Of a stretch of 19,933 nucleotides of DNA, positions 6,016 through 13,109 are shown piece by piece (the stretch's first letter is position 1; every line of letters begins with the position of its first letter). The stretch is from Bacillota bacterium (GTDB lineage: Bacteria; Bacillota; Clostridia; Christensenellales; UMGS416), in NCBI GenBank assembly GCA_023428265.1, contig JAEYYW010000110.1, positions 1-19,933 on the forward strand, in the 5' to 3' direction. The notes below the pieces were generated by a model, which was not told where the DNA came from, ran no database searches, and was given only the letters and a program-made list of their open reading frames with translations. Both the position numbers and the translations under genes were made by a program.

Positions 6016-8691
6016 ATGAAAAAAGGTCTGTTATCGGTTCTCCTGGCTGTCATGATGATGTTCTCCTTCATGCCCGTTACTTACGCGATTGAATCCGAAC
6101 CTGCGGACGTTACCTTCGATCTGCTGACCATCAACTGGATTATGCGCGAGCGCGTGGTCGCGGTAGTCTTCGACGCTGGCGCGGAGATTACCACCAGCTC
6201 GCTGGACAAGGATACCTTCACTGTCCACTGTCGGAACAATAACGCCGCCGGTGTTATGGTGAACGAGGCCGACCGCAACATAGCAAGGGTCTACGCCAGC
6301 AGCAAGCCTGAAATGCTGGATCCGTTCCAGAGAGATTTGCCGGCTGAGCTCCCCGCGTCGGGTCGGTATGTCATCGTCGAACTGGTTTTCTGGCCGATCG
6401 CCCAGGCGACCGCCGCTTCGACGGGTAACGACAGCATCGCCTTCAAACAGGTCTACACGGTTACCCAGAACAAGGCTTTCAGCACCGTCAGCGGTGCCGC
6501 GGTCAACCCCGGAGACATCAACTACATCCAGGGACGGACCATCAACGATGTGCTTGACCGCTTTGAGTATGGGGAGGCTCAGGTCGGTACGAACAGCCCG
6601 ACCAAATACAGGCTGTTTCGACCGGACGACGTCAGCAAACGTCAGCCGCTGGTTGTAGTGCAGCACGGCGGAGGGCAGGGAACCGACAACGAGTGCCATC
6701 TCCGTTTCCAGAACAACTCCTACTTTGCCTGGCCTGAGACACAACAGGAGTATCCTTCCTATGTGCTGATGCCGGCGAACTGCACAACTGCTGCGGGCTT
6801 TGACAACATCAAAAGCGTAATTGACAAGATGGTTGCCGATGGTCTTGTGGATCCTGACCGTATCTACATCACCGGTCACTCCATGGGCGGCACCGCCACC
6901 TGGAACTTTGTTGCGCGCTATCCCAAACTGTTCGCGGCCGTAGCCCCGCTCGCCACCGCTTTTGCCGTCACTCTGAATGCAGATCTCTTAACCGCTCTTC
7001 ACGACATGCCGATCTGGGAGTTCACGACGTCGGGCGACGCGCAAGGCACGGGAGCCGTGAACATGAACAGAAACTACGGCTCGACTTTGGGCAACTACAA
7101 GTTCACCTTGCTGCCGCATAACAACATCCTGGAATACAAAGGCATGTGGTATTCCACCCCAGGTGACGCCAACACCCCCGGCAAGCACGGCGCCTGGCTG
7201 ATCGCATACAATTACTATGGCTGGAATGACCTCCCCGAAGCCAAAGAGTATCCACACCTTGTCGACACCGAGCGCGGCAGGCTGATTGATTGGATGTTCG
7301 CCCAGGATAAAGACGAATTCGTTGACCCGGTGGAAGCCAAATTTGACTTGCTGACGCTCAACTGGGTCATGAATGAGCGCATTGTGGCGGTAGCCATCGA
7401 CATGGGTGTGAACATCGACGGCAGCTCCCTCAACCTTGACACATTCAGGGTCTATGCGGAGAACCGGAACCCCAACAACAACAACGTTGAGGCGGCCCAA
7501 TCCCTCTTCCGCACAGTGAGCAAAGCCTACGTGAACTCCGCCCCCAAGCAAACCGACAATCCCCCGGAAAGTGGCCGGTATGTCATCCTTGAGATGCCTT
7601 ACTGGAACTATAACGTCGGTGCGGTGCCCGGCTCCAGGGTGGCTTCGGACAGCTACAAGTACATTGTGAATTACACGATTTATCAGGATAAGGATATCAA
7701 GTCCGCAAAAGGCGAGACATACACCGCCGAGGATGTTACATACGTCCAGGGCGCTGTCATCAACGAGCTTCAGGATCGGTTTGCCAGAGTAATGGCAGGC
7801 ACGACCCCCGTCAGACTCTTTGCTCCGGACGACACCAGCAAGCCCCAGCCTCTGGTTCTGATGCTCCATGGCAGCGGGCAGGGTAGTGGAAACTTTGACG
7901 CGCAGATGAGCTTCCAGAACAACCTCTACTTCGCCTGGCCTGAAATCCAGAAGGATTATCCCTCCTACGTGATGATTCCGGCGGCATACCCCACCAACAG
8001 CTGGGACGCCACCAAAATTGACAACCTCAAGGCATTGATCGACGAAATGGTGGCGGACGGCCGTGTTGATCCGGATCGCATCTACATCACCGGTTCCTCA
8101 ATGGGCGGCGGTGGCACCTGGAGCTTCATCCAGCGGTATCCCAACTATTTTGCGGCTGCGGCACCCTGCTGCGCAGGCGCCGGAGGGATGACGGTGGAAT
8201 CTGCTCAATCTCTTGCCAAACTGCCGATCTGGTTCTTCTGTAACGTCAACGACTTCACTTACGGTGGCGTCATGGCTACCCACAACAACTTCAGCCAATA
8301 CTTCAAGAAGTACAAGCTTACCCTCGTTGAGAAAAACATTGTGCCGGAGCTGGGCCCCGATTACGTCAACGCTCCGCACGCCGTCTGGCTTATGGCTTAC
8401 AATGTCATTGACGACGCCGAGCGCGGCACGCTGATTGAATGGATGTTTGCTCAGCGCAGAGTGAAATTGCTCAGCGCCACACCGACTGCATCGGTTGAAA
8501 AACAGATAGGCAACATGAACAGCCTGACGATTGTTGTCACAGAGCAGTATTCTGACGACTCTGTGGAAACGATCACGGCAACAGTACAGATTGCGAACAA
8601 CGCAGCCGGTACCTTTGAGGTTGGCAATTACAAGGTGTATGTGGACACCCAGGGCAACACCAAAATCCGAGAGTGCTATATCGTGAAGTAG
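6016..8691 (+). CDS. Secreted tandem esterase: two complete EstA-like modules in one chain
   Basis: An 891-aa exported protein, probably an extracellular ester hydrolase with two active sites. A GAGAGGG site lies 8 nt before ATG. Residues 1-25 are a signal peptide (cut near TYA). Module 1: Ig-like domain about 30-185, hydrolase about 190-428 with HGGGQG at 217-222, Ser289 in GHSMGG, Asp341 and His391. Module 2: Ig-like domain about 435-595, hydrolase about 600-815 with HGSGQG at 618-623, Ser695 in GSSMGG, Asp746 and His788. Both modules open with a FDLLT-NW-M-ER-VAV pattern and both close with IDWMFAQ or IEWMFAQ, so the gene arose by internal duplication. Both triads look intact. Residues about 820-891 form a small beta domain (SLTIVVTEQYSDDSVETITA) like a bacterial Ig-type or binding domain. 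No cell-wall anchor is seen. EstA-type N-domains are known to affect assembly of the enzyme; substrate here unknown. Confidence 0.85.
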   Translation: MKKGLLSVLLAVMMMFSFMPVTYAIESEPADVTFDLLTINWIMRERVVAVVFDAGAEITTSSLDKDTFTVHCRNNNAAGVMVNEADRNIARVYASSKPEMLDPFQRDLPAELPASGRYVIVELVFWPIAQATAASTGNDSIAFKQVYTVTQNKAFSTVSGAAVNPGDINYIQGRTINDVLDRFEYGEAQVGTNSPTKYRLFRPDDVSKRQPLVVVQHGGGQGTDNECHLRFQNNSYFAWPETQQEYPSYVLMPANCTTAAGFDNIKSVIDKMVADGLVDPDRIYITGHSMGGTATWNFVARYPKLFAAVAPLATAFAVTLNADLLTALHDMPIWEFTTSGDAQGTGAVNMNRNYGSTLGNYKFTLLPHNNILEYKGMWYSTPGDANTPGKHGAWLIAYNYYGWNDLPEAKEYPHLVDTERGRLIDWMFAQDKDEFVDPVEAKFDLLTLNWVMNERIVAVAIDMGVNIDGSSLNLDTFRVYAENRNPNNNNVEAAQSLFRTVSKAYVNSAPKQTDNPPESGRYVILEMPYWNYNVGAVPGSRVASDSYKYIVNYTIYQDKDIKSAKGETYTAEDVTYVQGAVINELQDRFARVMAGTTPVRLFAPDDTSKPQPLVLMLHGSGQGSGNFDAQMSFQNNLYFAWPEIQKDYPSYVMIPAAYPTNSWDATKIDNLKALIDEMVADGRVDPDRIYITGSSMGGGGTWSFIQRYPNYFAAAAPCCAGAGGMTVESAQSLAKLPIWFFCNVNDFTYGGVMATHNNFSQYFKKYKLTLVEKNIVPELGPDYVNAPHAVWLMAYNVIDDAERGTLIEWMFAQRRVKLLSATPTASVEKQIGNMNSLTIVVTEQYSDDSVETITATVQIANNAAGTFEVGNYKVYVDTQGNTKIRECYIVK

Positions 8692-8707
8692 TTCTCAGCA
8701 AACGAAC

Positions 8708-8740
8708 GGGCGGGCATGGCATCGCTATGCCCGCCCTTGT
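8708..8740 (+). terminator. Terminator of the tandem esterase gene
   Basis: The stem GGGCGGGCAT / ATGCCCGCCC extends inward by G-U, G-C and C-G pairs around a short ATC loop, and is followed by TTGTTTCGTT, 17 bp after the stop at 8691. Confidence 0.8.
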
Positions 8741-8767
8741 TTCGTTGATGCAACCCTATACAACACA

Positions 8768-8792
8768 AAAAGCCCAGCTATGCTGGGCTTTT
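8768..8792. terminator. Two-way terminator between the esterase gene and the tRNA genes
   Basis: An 11-bp stem AAAAGCCCAGC / GCTGGGCTTTT with a TAT loop. On the minus strand it ends in TTTTTG, so it can stop the tRNA transcript as well as read-through from the esterase gene. Same hairpin as 1965-1989. Confidence 0.8.
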
Positions 8793-8814
8793 CGTTGTAT
8801 CACCGGATGGTGAT
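8769..8814 (+). repeat. 46-bp direct repeat, right copy (partner 1965-2010)
   Basis: The right copy of the terminator-containing direct repeat, ending 4 bp before the CCA end of the tRNA-Pro gene. Two mismatches against the left copy. Confidence 0.9.
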
Positions 8815-8818
8815 TTGC

Positions 8819-8895
8819 TGGTCGAGGTGATAGGATTTGAACCTACGACCTCTGCGTCCCGAACGCAGCGCTCTACCAAACTGAGCCACACCTCG
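8819..8895 (-). tRNA. tRNA-Pro(CGG), CCA encoded
   Basis: The reverse complement folds as a full cloverleaf: acceptor CGAGGTG / CACCTCG, D stem GCTC / GAGC, anticodon stem CTGCG / CGCAG with loop TTCGGGA (anticodon CGG), T arm with TTCAAAT, discriminator A and genomic CCA. It is the second gene of a two-tRNA transcript. Confidence 0.95.
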
Positions 8896-8898
8896 ATA

Positions 8899-8974
8899 TG
8901 GAGCCAATGATGGGACTCGAACCCATGACCTGCGGTTTACGAAACCGCTGCTCTACCAACTGAGCTACATTGGC
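8899..8974 (-). tRNA. tRNA-Thr(CGT), CCA encoded
   Basis: Full cloverleaf on the minus strand: acceptor GCCAATG / CATTGGC, D stem GCTC / GAGC, anticodon stem GCGGT / ACCGC with loop TTCGTAA (anticodon CGT), T arm ATGGG / CCCAT with TTCGAGT, discriminator T and genomic CCA. Three bases separate it from the tRNA-Pro gene. Confidence 0.96.
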
Positions 8975-8991
8975 CCGTTTCCGTGCAAGCT

Positions 8992-9020
8992 AGTATAGCA
9001 TATTGGTAAGCCGATGTCCA
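8992..9020 (-). promoter_or_regulatory. Promoter of the tRNA-Thr/tRNA-Pro pair
   Basis: Reading the minus strand: TGGACA (9020-9015), 17 bp, TATACT (8997-8992), 17 bp before the tRNA-Thr gene. It lies just past the stop codon of the cvpA-like gene. Confidence 0.75.
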
Positions 9021-9045
9021 GCGTAAAATGGGGCGCGTCAGCCCA

Positions 9046-9762
9046 TCATCCGATATAGCCCCTGATCCATCCAAACAGGAAATTGTGCTGATAAAAGAAT
9101 GCCGCGGTGCGCGATGTTTCCACAAGATCCTTGATCTGCTGCACCGGCAGCATCGAGAGCACCACGGGCACCACCAGGAACAGCGCGAATACCAGCAATA
9201 CACCACGGCCCAGGCCAACCACACCGCCTGCCACGCCATCCAGCTGCTGCAGAGACGGCAGCTTGACCACATAATGCAGGAGGTTGACCACAATGGTGAG
9301 GGCGACATATACGCCCAGGAAGATCATCAGAAAGCAGCCGATGTTCACAGCCACTTCCGCCACGGTGCGCGACAAGTAGTCGCCCAGGTTATGAATCCCC
9401 ATCTTCTCATACACCTGGCTGAGCACATTGCCTGAGAACCATTGATCAACAGGGTGGGGGAGGTTCAGACCGCTCAGCAGGGACTCAAGCCCCTGCTTTG
9501 TCATATTATCCACGCTCATGCGGTAAGTGTCCACAGACCCAAGCATGTCGGAGGTTTCGGAATAGTAAAGCAGAGCCGGGATGATCTTTCCCGCCGCTTT
9601 GACATTGGCGGCGGCACCGCCATAAAACAGCCAGGCGGACAGGAGCGAGACAAAATAACCGGCTGTATTGGCGGAGGTCGCCAAAAAGCCCTGGTATACG
9701 CCGGCCGCAACGCTGATCAACAGGATGGCGTATACGGCTATGTCAAGTATGTTGATTTCCAA
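9046..9762 (-). CDS. cvpA: CvpA-family membrane protein
   Basis: A predicted 238-aa inner-membrane protein. I place the start at TTG 9762 because GGAGG (9774-9770) lies 7 nt before it; in-frame ATG codons at 9780 and 9822 lack such a site. The first hydrophobic segments are about residues 6-24 (ILDIAVYAILLISVAAGVYQ) and 28-48, then a soluble loop of about 100 residues, then segments near 150-175 and 190-215. This order, and the GxxxG-rich VAGGVVGLGRG before the last segment, fit the CvpA family, named for colicin V production in E. coli and linked in other bacteria to envelope stress and secretion. Its role in Clostridia is not well defined. It follows the DUF5711 gene in the same direction, with a promoter of its own in the gap. 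Confidence 0.75.
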   Translation of the reverse strand: MEINILDIAVYAILLISVAAGVYQGFLATSANTAGYFVSLLSAWLFYGGAAANVKAAGKIIPALLYYSETSDMLGSVDTYRMSVDNMTKQGLESLLSGLNLPHPVDQWFSGNVLSQVYEKMGIHNLGDYLSRTVAEVAVNIGCFLMIFLGVYVALTIVVNLLHYVVKLPSLQQLDGVAGGVVGLGRGVLLVFALFLVVPVVLSMLPVQQIKDLVETSRTAAFFYQHNFLFGWIRGYIG

Positions 9763-9821
9763 ATCTTCGCCTCCAGGCATATGATCCGATCCATGCGCTG
9801 CCGAAGGATTCGCGCAACGCA

Positions 9822-9850
9822 ATCTTAATGCTTTGGACCGATCCAGTCAA
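9822..9850 (-). promoter_or_regulatory. Candidate internal promoter for the cvpA-like gene
   Basis: Minus strand: TTGACT (9850-9845), 17 bp, TAAGAT (9827-9822) in the 100-bp gap after the DUF5711 gene. It implies a leader of about 50 nt to the TTG start and supports that start over the ATG at 9822, which overlaps the -10. Confidence 0.5.
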
Positions 9851-9862
9851 GTGATCAGGCGG

Positions 9863-10969
9863 TTATGGCAGGTTGATCAGATAGTTTCGGTGGTTGGAAT
9901 AGACCACAAACGCTTTTCCCGGAACCACCGCAGAGATGCTCTCCACAGCGTTTACCAGTGGGTAGAAGCGGCTGCCGGTGCCGTTGGTTGCAAAAGAGTA
10001 AACACCGTTTTTGGTCACGGCGCAGATTTTTCCATTCTCCTTCAGCATCGCCTTGGTGCATCCTGCCGGCAGCGGGAAGCGGTATTCGGTGCCGTCGCTG
10101 TTTACATACCACAAGGAGGAAAGCTGCTCGCTGGCGCCTGCCGGGGAAAACAGAAACGCCACCTTGCCATTGGCTCCCGTCAGGGTGTCTTGCAGGTTCC
10201 AGCCATACACGAGCTTCCTGTCCTTGGCCTCGCTGCCATGCTCCCAGACGGTTTGCGTGTGGGTGCCCACAATGTAGGTCAGATCTTTTTGCAGCACGGC
10301 GGAATAGCCGATTTCGTTGCGCAGCGTGATCTCACCGGTATATTTCTTGCCGGGTGTATAGGTGGTTAACCGCGAGACCGGATCGGTGCCGTGGGAATCC
10401 ACCGTCAGAACCCAAAGCTGGCTGAGTTTATCTCCGAAATAACCAACGCCCAGCACGCTGGCATAGGGGAAGCGGATCTCATCCACCTGGCTGAGATCCT
10501 TTACCGAGTAGATCCTGAGGCGGTGCTGCCCCTCTTCCTTGACAATCACGGCATAAGAGGCGGCGCCTGGCACAGCCAGTACAATTTCGGTGTCTTCCGG
10601 CTCGGCCTTGACGCCTTTGCTGATGCCGTCTTTGTCAATCAGCACTGACGTGTTTCCGCCCCAGGCCACTGTGTAGTCGCCCTCCTTGCAGGCCTTCATG
10701 TTGGCCGCCGGCAGGTCGATCGTCCAGAGCGGGGCGTCTTTACCCAGCTCATTGCAGATCAGTTTGTTGTCATACACGCAGAGAACGCCGTTTTTCCATG
10801 GAAAAACTCCGTCCTTGTTGGGCGTAGGAAGCAAAAAGGCGTCGCGGTCAAGCTCCGGCGTGCCCGCGATCAACTGATATACGCCATATCCGATGCCGCC
10901 CAGCACGGCCAATGCCAGGATTGTCACCAGCCAGCCAAGGCGCAGCTTTTTTCTGGGCCTCCGATACAT
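9863..10969 (-). CDS. DUF5711-like membrane-anchored beta-propeller protein
   Basis: A 368-aa protein with a basic N-terminus (MYRRPRKKLR), one membrane segment at about residues 12-34 and a long outside domain of repeated short beta strands (for example NGVLCVYDNKLICNE, TIDLP, KNGVYSFATNGTG), like a WD40/PQQ-type propeller. I recognise the pattern as the DUF5711 family of Clostridia. No enzymatic residues can be named; a role in envelope sensing or scaffolding is inference. Its ATG directly follows the TGA of the lipid-kinase gene, and the GGAGG site sits inside that gene's last codons, so the two are translationally linked. Confidence 0.65.
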   Translation of the reverse strand: MYRRPRKKLRLGWLVTILALAVLGGIGYGVYQLIAGTPELDRDAFLLPTPNKDGVFPWKNGVLCVYDNKLICNELGKDAPLWTIDLPAANMKACKEGDYTVAWGGNTSVLIDKDGISKGVKAEPEDTEIVLAVPGAASYAVIVKEEGQHRLRIYSVKDLSQVDEIRFPYASVLGVGYFGDKLSQLWVLTVDSHGTDPVSRLTTYTPGKKYTGEITLRNEIGYSAVLQKDLTYIVGTHTQTVWEHGSEAKDRKLVYGWNLQDTLTGANGKVAFLFSPAGASEQLSSLWYVNSDGTEYRFPLPAGCTKAMLKENGKICAVTKNGVYSFATNGTGSRFYPLVNAVESISAVVPGKAFVVYSNHRNYLINLP

Positions 10970-11878
10970 TCAACCTCCCGCCGGGGTAAACGCCCCGGTC
11001 ACGATCACTCGTATGGGCTTCTCCGCCCGCCGCACCGTGACGGGCAGCTTGAGCTCAATTTCTCCATCGGTCTCGCAGCGGATGTCCACGCCGGACTCCA
11101 CGGTGAAGCCGTCCGTGCGAATATACTCACATTCCTTGATTTCCTTGATGTGGCGGCCGGCAATGTATTTCGCCAGCAAGCCGGGGATGCGCAGCTTGTT
11201 CACGCGGTTGATCATCACCAGCTCCAGCATGCCGTCATCTTCCACGCCGTCCGGTGACACCAGGATGCCACCCCCGTAATATTTTCCGTTGGAAGCGGTG
11301 AGCACCACAAGCTCGCGCTCTATGGTCTGGCCGTCCATCGTCAGGCGGACCTTCTTGAACTTGAAGTTGAACAGTGTGAGAAAGATCGCAGCGATATAGG
11401 CCGGCATGCCTCTGAGAATCTTCTTGGTTTTGGAAGCCCAGCCCCACAAGTCTGTGTCCAGCCCCAGCCCGAACACATTGACAAAATAGAGTTGGTTGGC
11501 GACCCATAGGTCGATCTTTGCCACTTTGCCGTTGACCAGCGCGTCAAAGGCCTCCACCGGGTCCTGCGGTGTGCCGAGGCACCGCGTGGTGTCATTTCCT
11601 GTGCCGCCGGGCAGAAAACCGATGGCTGCCTCGTCCAGCAGCCCGGACTGGGCCAGTCCGTTCACGGCCTCAAACACGGTGCCGTCGCCGCCCAGCGTGA
11701 AGATGTTGCGATATCCCTTTTCCAGAGCCTGCTTCACCAGATCAATTGTGTGCTTGTGGTATTGCGACATTCCGACTTCATATGCCAGGCCCAGCGCCTT
11801 CATGTGGGCTTCGAGCTTTGCAAGTGTTTCCAACGCCCTGCCGCCACCTGCCGTAGGGTTGCACAGAATATAATACAC
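10970..11878 (-). CDS. Diacylglycerol kinase family lipid kinase (YegS/DgkB type)
   Basis: A 302-aa cytosolic or membrane-associated lipid kinase that transfers phosphate from ATP to diacylglycerol or a related lipid, feeding phosphatidic acid back to phospholipid synthesis. Start GTG 11878, with AAGGAG 7 nt upstream. NPTAGGG at residues 7-13, the nucleotide motif GGDGT at 63-67 and LPGGTGND at 89-96 are the standard DAGK catalytic-domain motifs. The C-terminal half (FNFKFKKVRLTMDG, GGGILVSPDGVEDDGMLELVMI, DGE in the last beta strands) matches the YegS fold. Length is normal. It is the first gene of the lipid kinase-DUF5711 pair. The exact lipid cannot be told from sequence. Confidence 0.92.
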   Translation of the reverse strand: MYYILCNPTAGGGRALETLAKLEAHMKALGLAYEVGMSQYHKHTIDLVKQALEKGYRNIFTLGGDGTVFEAVNGLAQSGLLDEAAIGFLPGGTGNDTTRCLGTPQDPVEAFDALVNGKVAKIDLWVANQLYFVNVFGLGLDTDLWGWASKTKKILRGMPAYIAAIFLTLFNFKFKKVRLTMDGQTIERELVVLTASNGKYYGGGILVSPDGVEDDGMLELVMINRVNKLRIPGLLAKYIAGRHIKEIKECEYIRTDGFTVESGVDIRCETDGEIELKLPVTVRRAEKPIRVIVTGAFTPAGG

Positions 11879-11910
11879 GGACAGACTCCTTAAAAAGTTA
11901 TAATATCGGT

Positions 11911-11919
11911 ATTATAGCA
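11911..11919 (-). promoter_or_regulatory. Extended -10 promoter of the lipid-kinase operon
   Basis: TGCTATAAT on the minus strand, 32 bp before the GTG start; no good -35, which fits an extended -10 promoter. Confidence 0.55.
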
Positions 11920-11978
11920 TCTTTTTGCCGCAACGGAATGTAATTCGTCAGAAAGTGTATGAAATCGTTGAAATACGG

Positions 11979-13058
11979 TCAGTTGGCCGTGGCTCCGCCC
12001 AGGTTCTTCAGCATAGCCTCCATGCCATCGGTGGCCTTCACGGTGCCGTCGGGCAGCACCCACATCGCTTCGATGCCGCCGATGCCTTGAATATAGGCAA
12101 GGCCTTCCTCATACGGCAGGATGAAAAGAACCGTGTCCACAAAATCGGCCACGGCGGAGCTCTCTGCAACCACGGTGATGGCCCGGCAGCTTGTCGCCGG
12201 CATCAGCGTCTTCGGGTCAATGATGTGGTGGTATCGCGTGCCGCCCACGGTGTAATAGCGTTGATAATCACCGGCGGTGGTCACTGAAAGGCCGGCGACA
12301 AAGGCTGTGTCCAGCAGTTTGGCGGATGTGACCGCATCGCCCGGATTGTCCGGGTCGGTGATGCCCACGCCCCACTTGCTGTTTTTGCCGTCCATTTTTA
12401 CGCCGACGGCCCGCACGTTGCCACCGCTGTTGATCACAAAGCTCTGCCAGCCCTGGCTGCTCAGTTCCTGCGCCACAAGCTCTGTGGCGTAGCCCTTGGC
12501 CGCCGAGCCCACATCCAGCATCATGTCGGGGTCCCGCAGGAAAACGGTGCCGGCGGTTTCGTCGATGACCACATCGTCTATGTTGCTGTGCGCGGCGGCC
12601 TGCTGAAGCTGGTCCATGGGCGGCAGAGAGGCCTCCTCCGGGTGATCCAGCCCAGCCTGCCGGTAATCGTGCCAGATGTTGAGCATCGCGCCCAGGGCAA
12701 TATTGATCGCTTCCGGCGATTTGGCCTGCCATTGCTTGCAGAACGCAAGCAGGGAGAGGATGTCGGCACCCACCTTCACCGGCTGCTTGCCCGCGTTGTC
12801 GTTGATGGTTTTGATGTTGTTGACGCCCTCATAATCGTTGTACATGTCATAGAGCTTGTTCAGCTCCACGAAGCGGGCCTGTGCTTTTTCGGCCCATTGG
12901 TCAAACTCAGCCTGGCTTTTGCTGTAGCCCATCACCTGAATCACGGTGTCAAATGTGTCCATAAACTCAGTGGAGTATTTTTGATAAGCCGGCTCGCCTT
13001 TGCAGCCGGCAGGAAGCAGCATCAAAACGCTGAGCAACACCAACAATGCTTTTTTCAT
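11979..13058 (-). CDS. apbE: FAD:protein FMN transferase (ApbE) lipoprotein
   Basis: A 359-aa lipoprotein that moves FMN from FAD onto Ser/Thr of flavoproteins outside the membrane. The start is ATG 13058: it opens directly into a lipoprotein signal peptide with lipobox LPAGC (Cys19), and the longer in-frame TTG at 13094 coincides with the promoter -35. ApbE signatures: MDTFDTVI at 33-40, LDVGSAAKGY at 181-190, SGGN at 211-214, TAGDYQRYY at 261-269, HHIIDP at 277-282 and AVADFVDT at 302-309, whose Asp residues fit the metal site. It is normal in length. ApbE usually serves Rnf/Nqr complexes or FMN-binding reductases; none of these is in the window, so its target is encoded elsewhere. The transcript may be leaderless. 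Confidence 0.93.
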   Translation of the reverse strand: MKKALLVLLSVLMLLPAGCKGEPAYQKYSTEFMDTFDTVIQVMGYSKSQAEFDQWAEKAQARFVELNKLYDMYNDYEGVNNIKTINDNAGKQPVKVGADILSLLAFCKQWQAKSPEAINIALGAMLNIWHDYRQAGLDHPEEASLPPMDQLQQAAAHSNIDDVVIDETAGTVFLRDPDMMLDVGSAAKGYATELVAQELSSQGWQSFVINSGGNVRAVGVKMDGKNSKWGVGITDPDNPGDAVTSAKLLDTAFVAGLSVTTAGDYQRYYTVGGTRYHHIIDPKTLMPATSCRAITVVAESSAVADFVDTVLFILPYEEGLAYIQGIGGIEAMWVLPDGTVKATDGMEAMLKNLGGATAN

Positions 13059-13065
13059 GGGATTT

Positions 13066-13094
13066 ATTATATCATCGGGGGAGCGGCGGGGCAA
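13066..13094 (-). promoter_or_regulatory. apbE promoter, placed for a leaderless mRNA
   Basis: Minus strand: TTGCCC (13094-13089), 17 bp, TATAAT (13071-13066), then only 7 bp to the ATG. The RNA would start at or within a base or two of the initiation codon, and there is no Shine-Dalgarno sequence. Confidence 0.6.
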
Positions 13095-13109
13095 ACAAGG
13101 AAAACAGAA

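Noticed and set aside
6031..6879. 282-residue minus-strand frame opposite the tandem esterase
   Set aside because: A shadow of the codon bias of the plus-strand gene; no ribosome site and no family pattern. The same holds for the minus-strand frame at 6988-7869.
1..8700. Sortase-anchored surface proteins
   Set aside because: None of the three secreted proteins ends with LPxTG, a hydrophobic tail and basic residues; they end in FN3, FIMAH-like or small beta domains.
13046..13094. TTG at 13094 as the apbE start
   Set aside because: It would put 12 charged residues before a perfect lipoprotein signal peptide, and the TTG coincides with the -35 of a good promoter.
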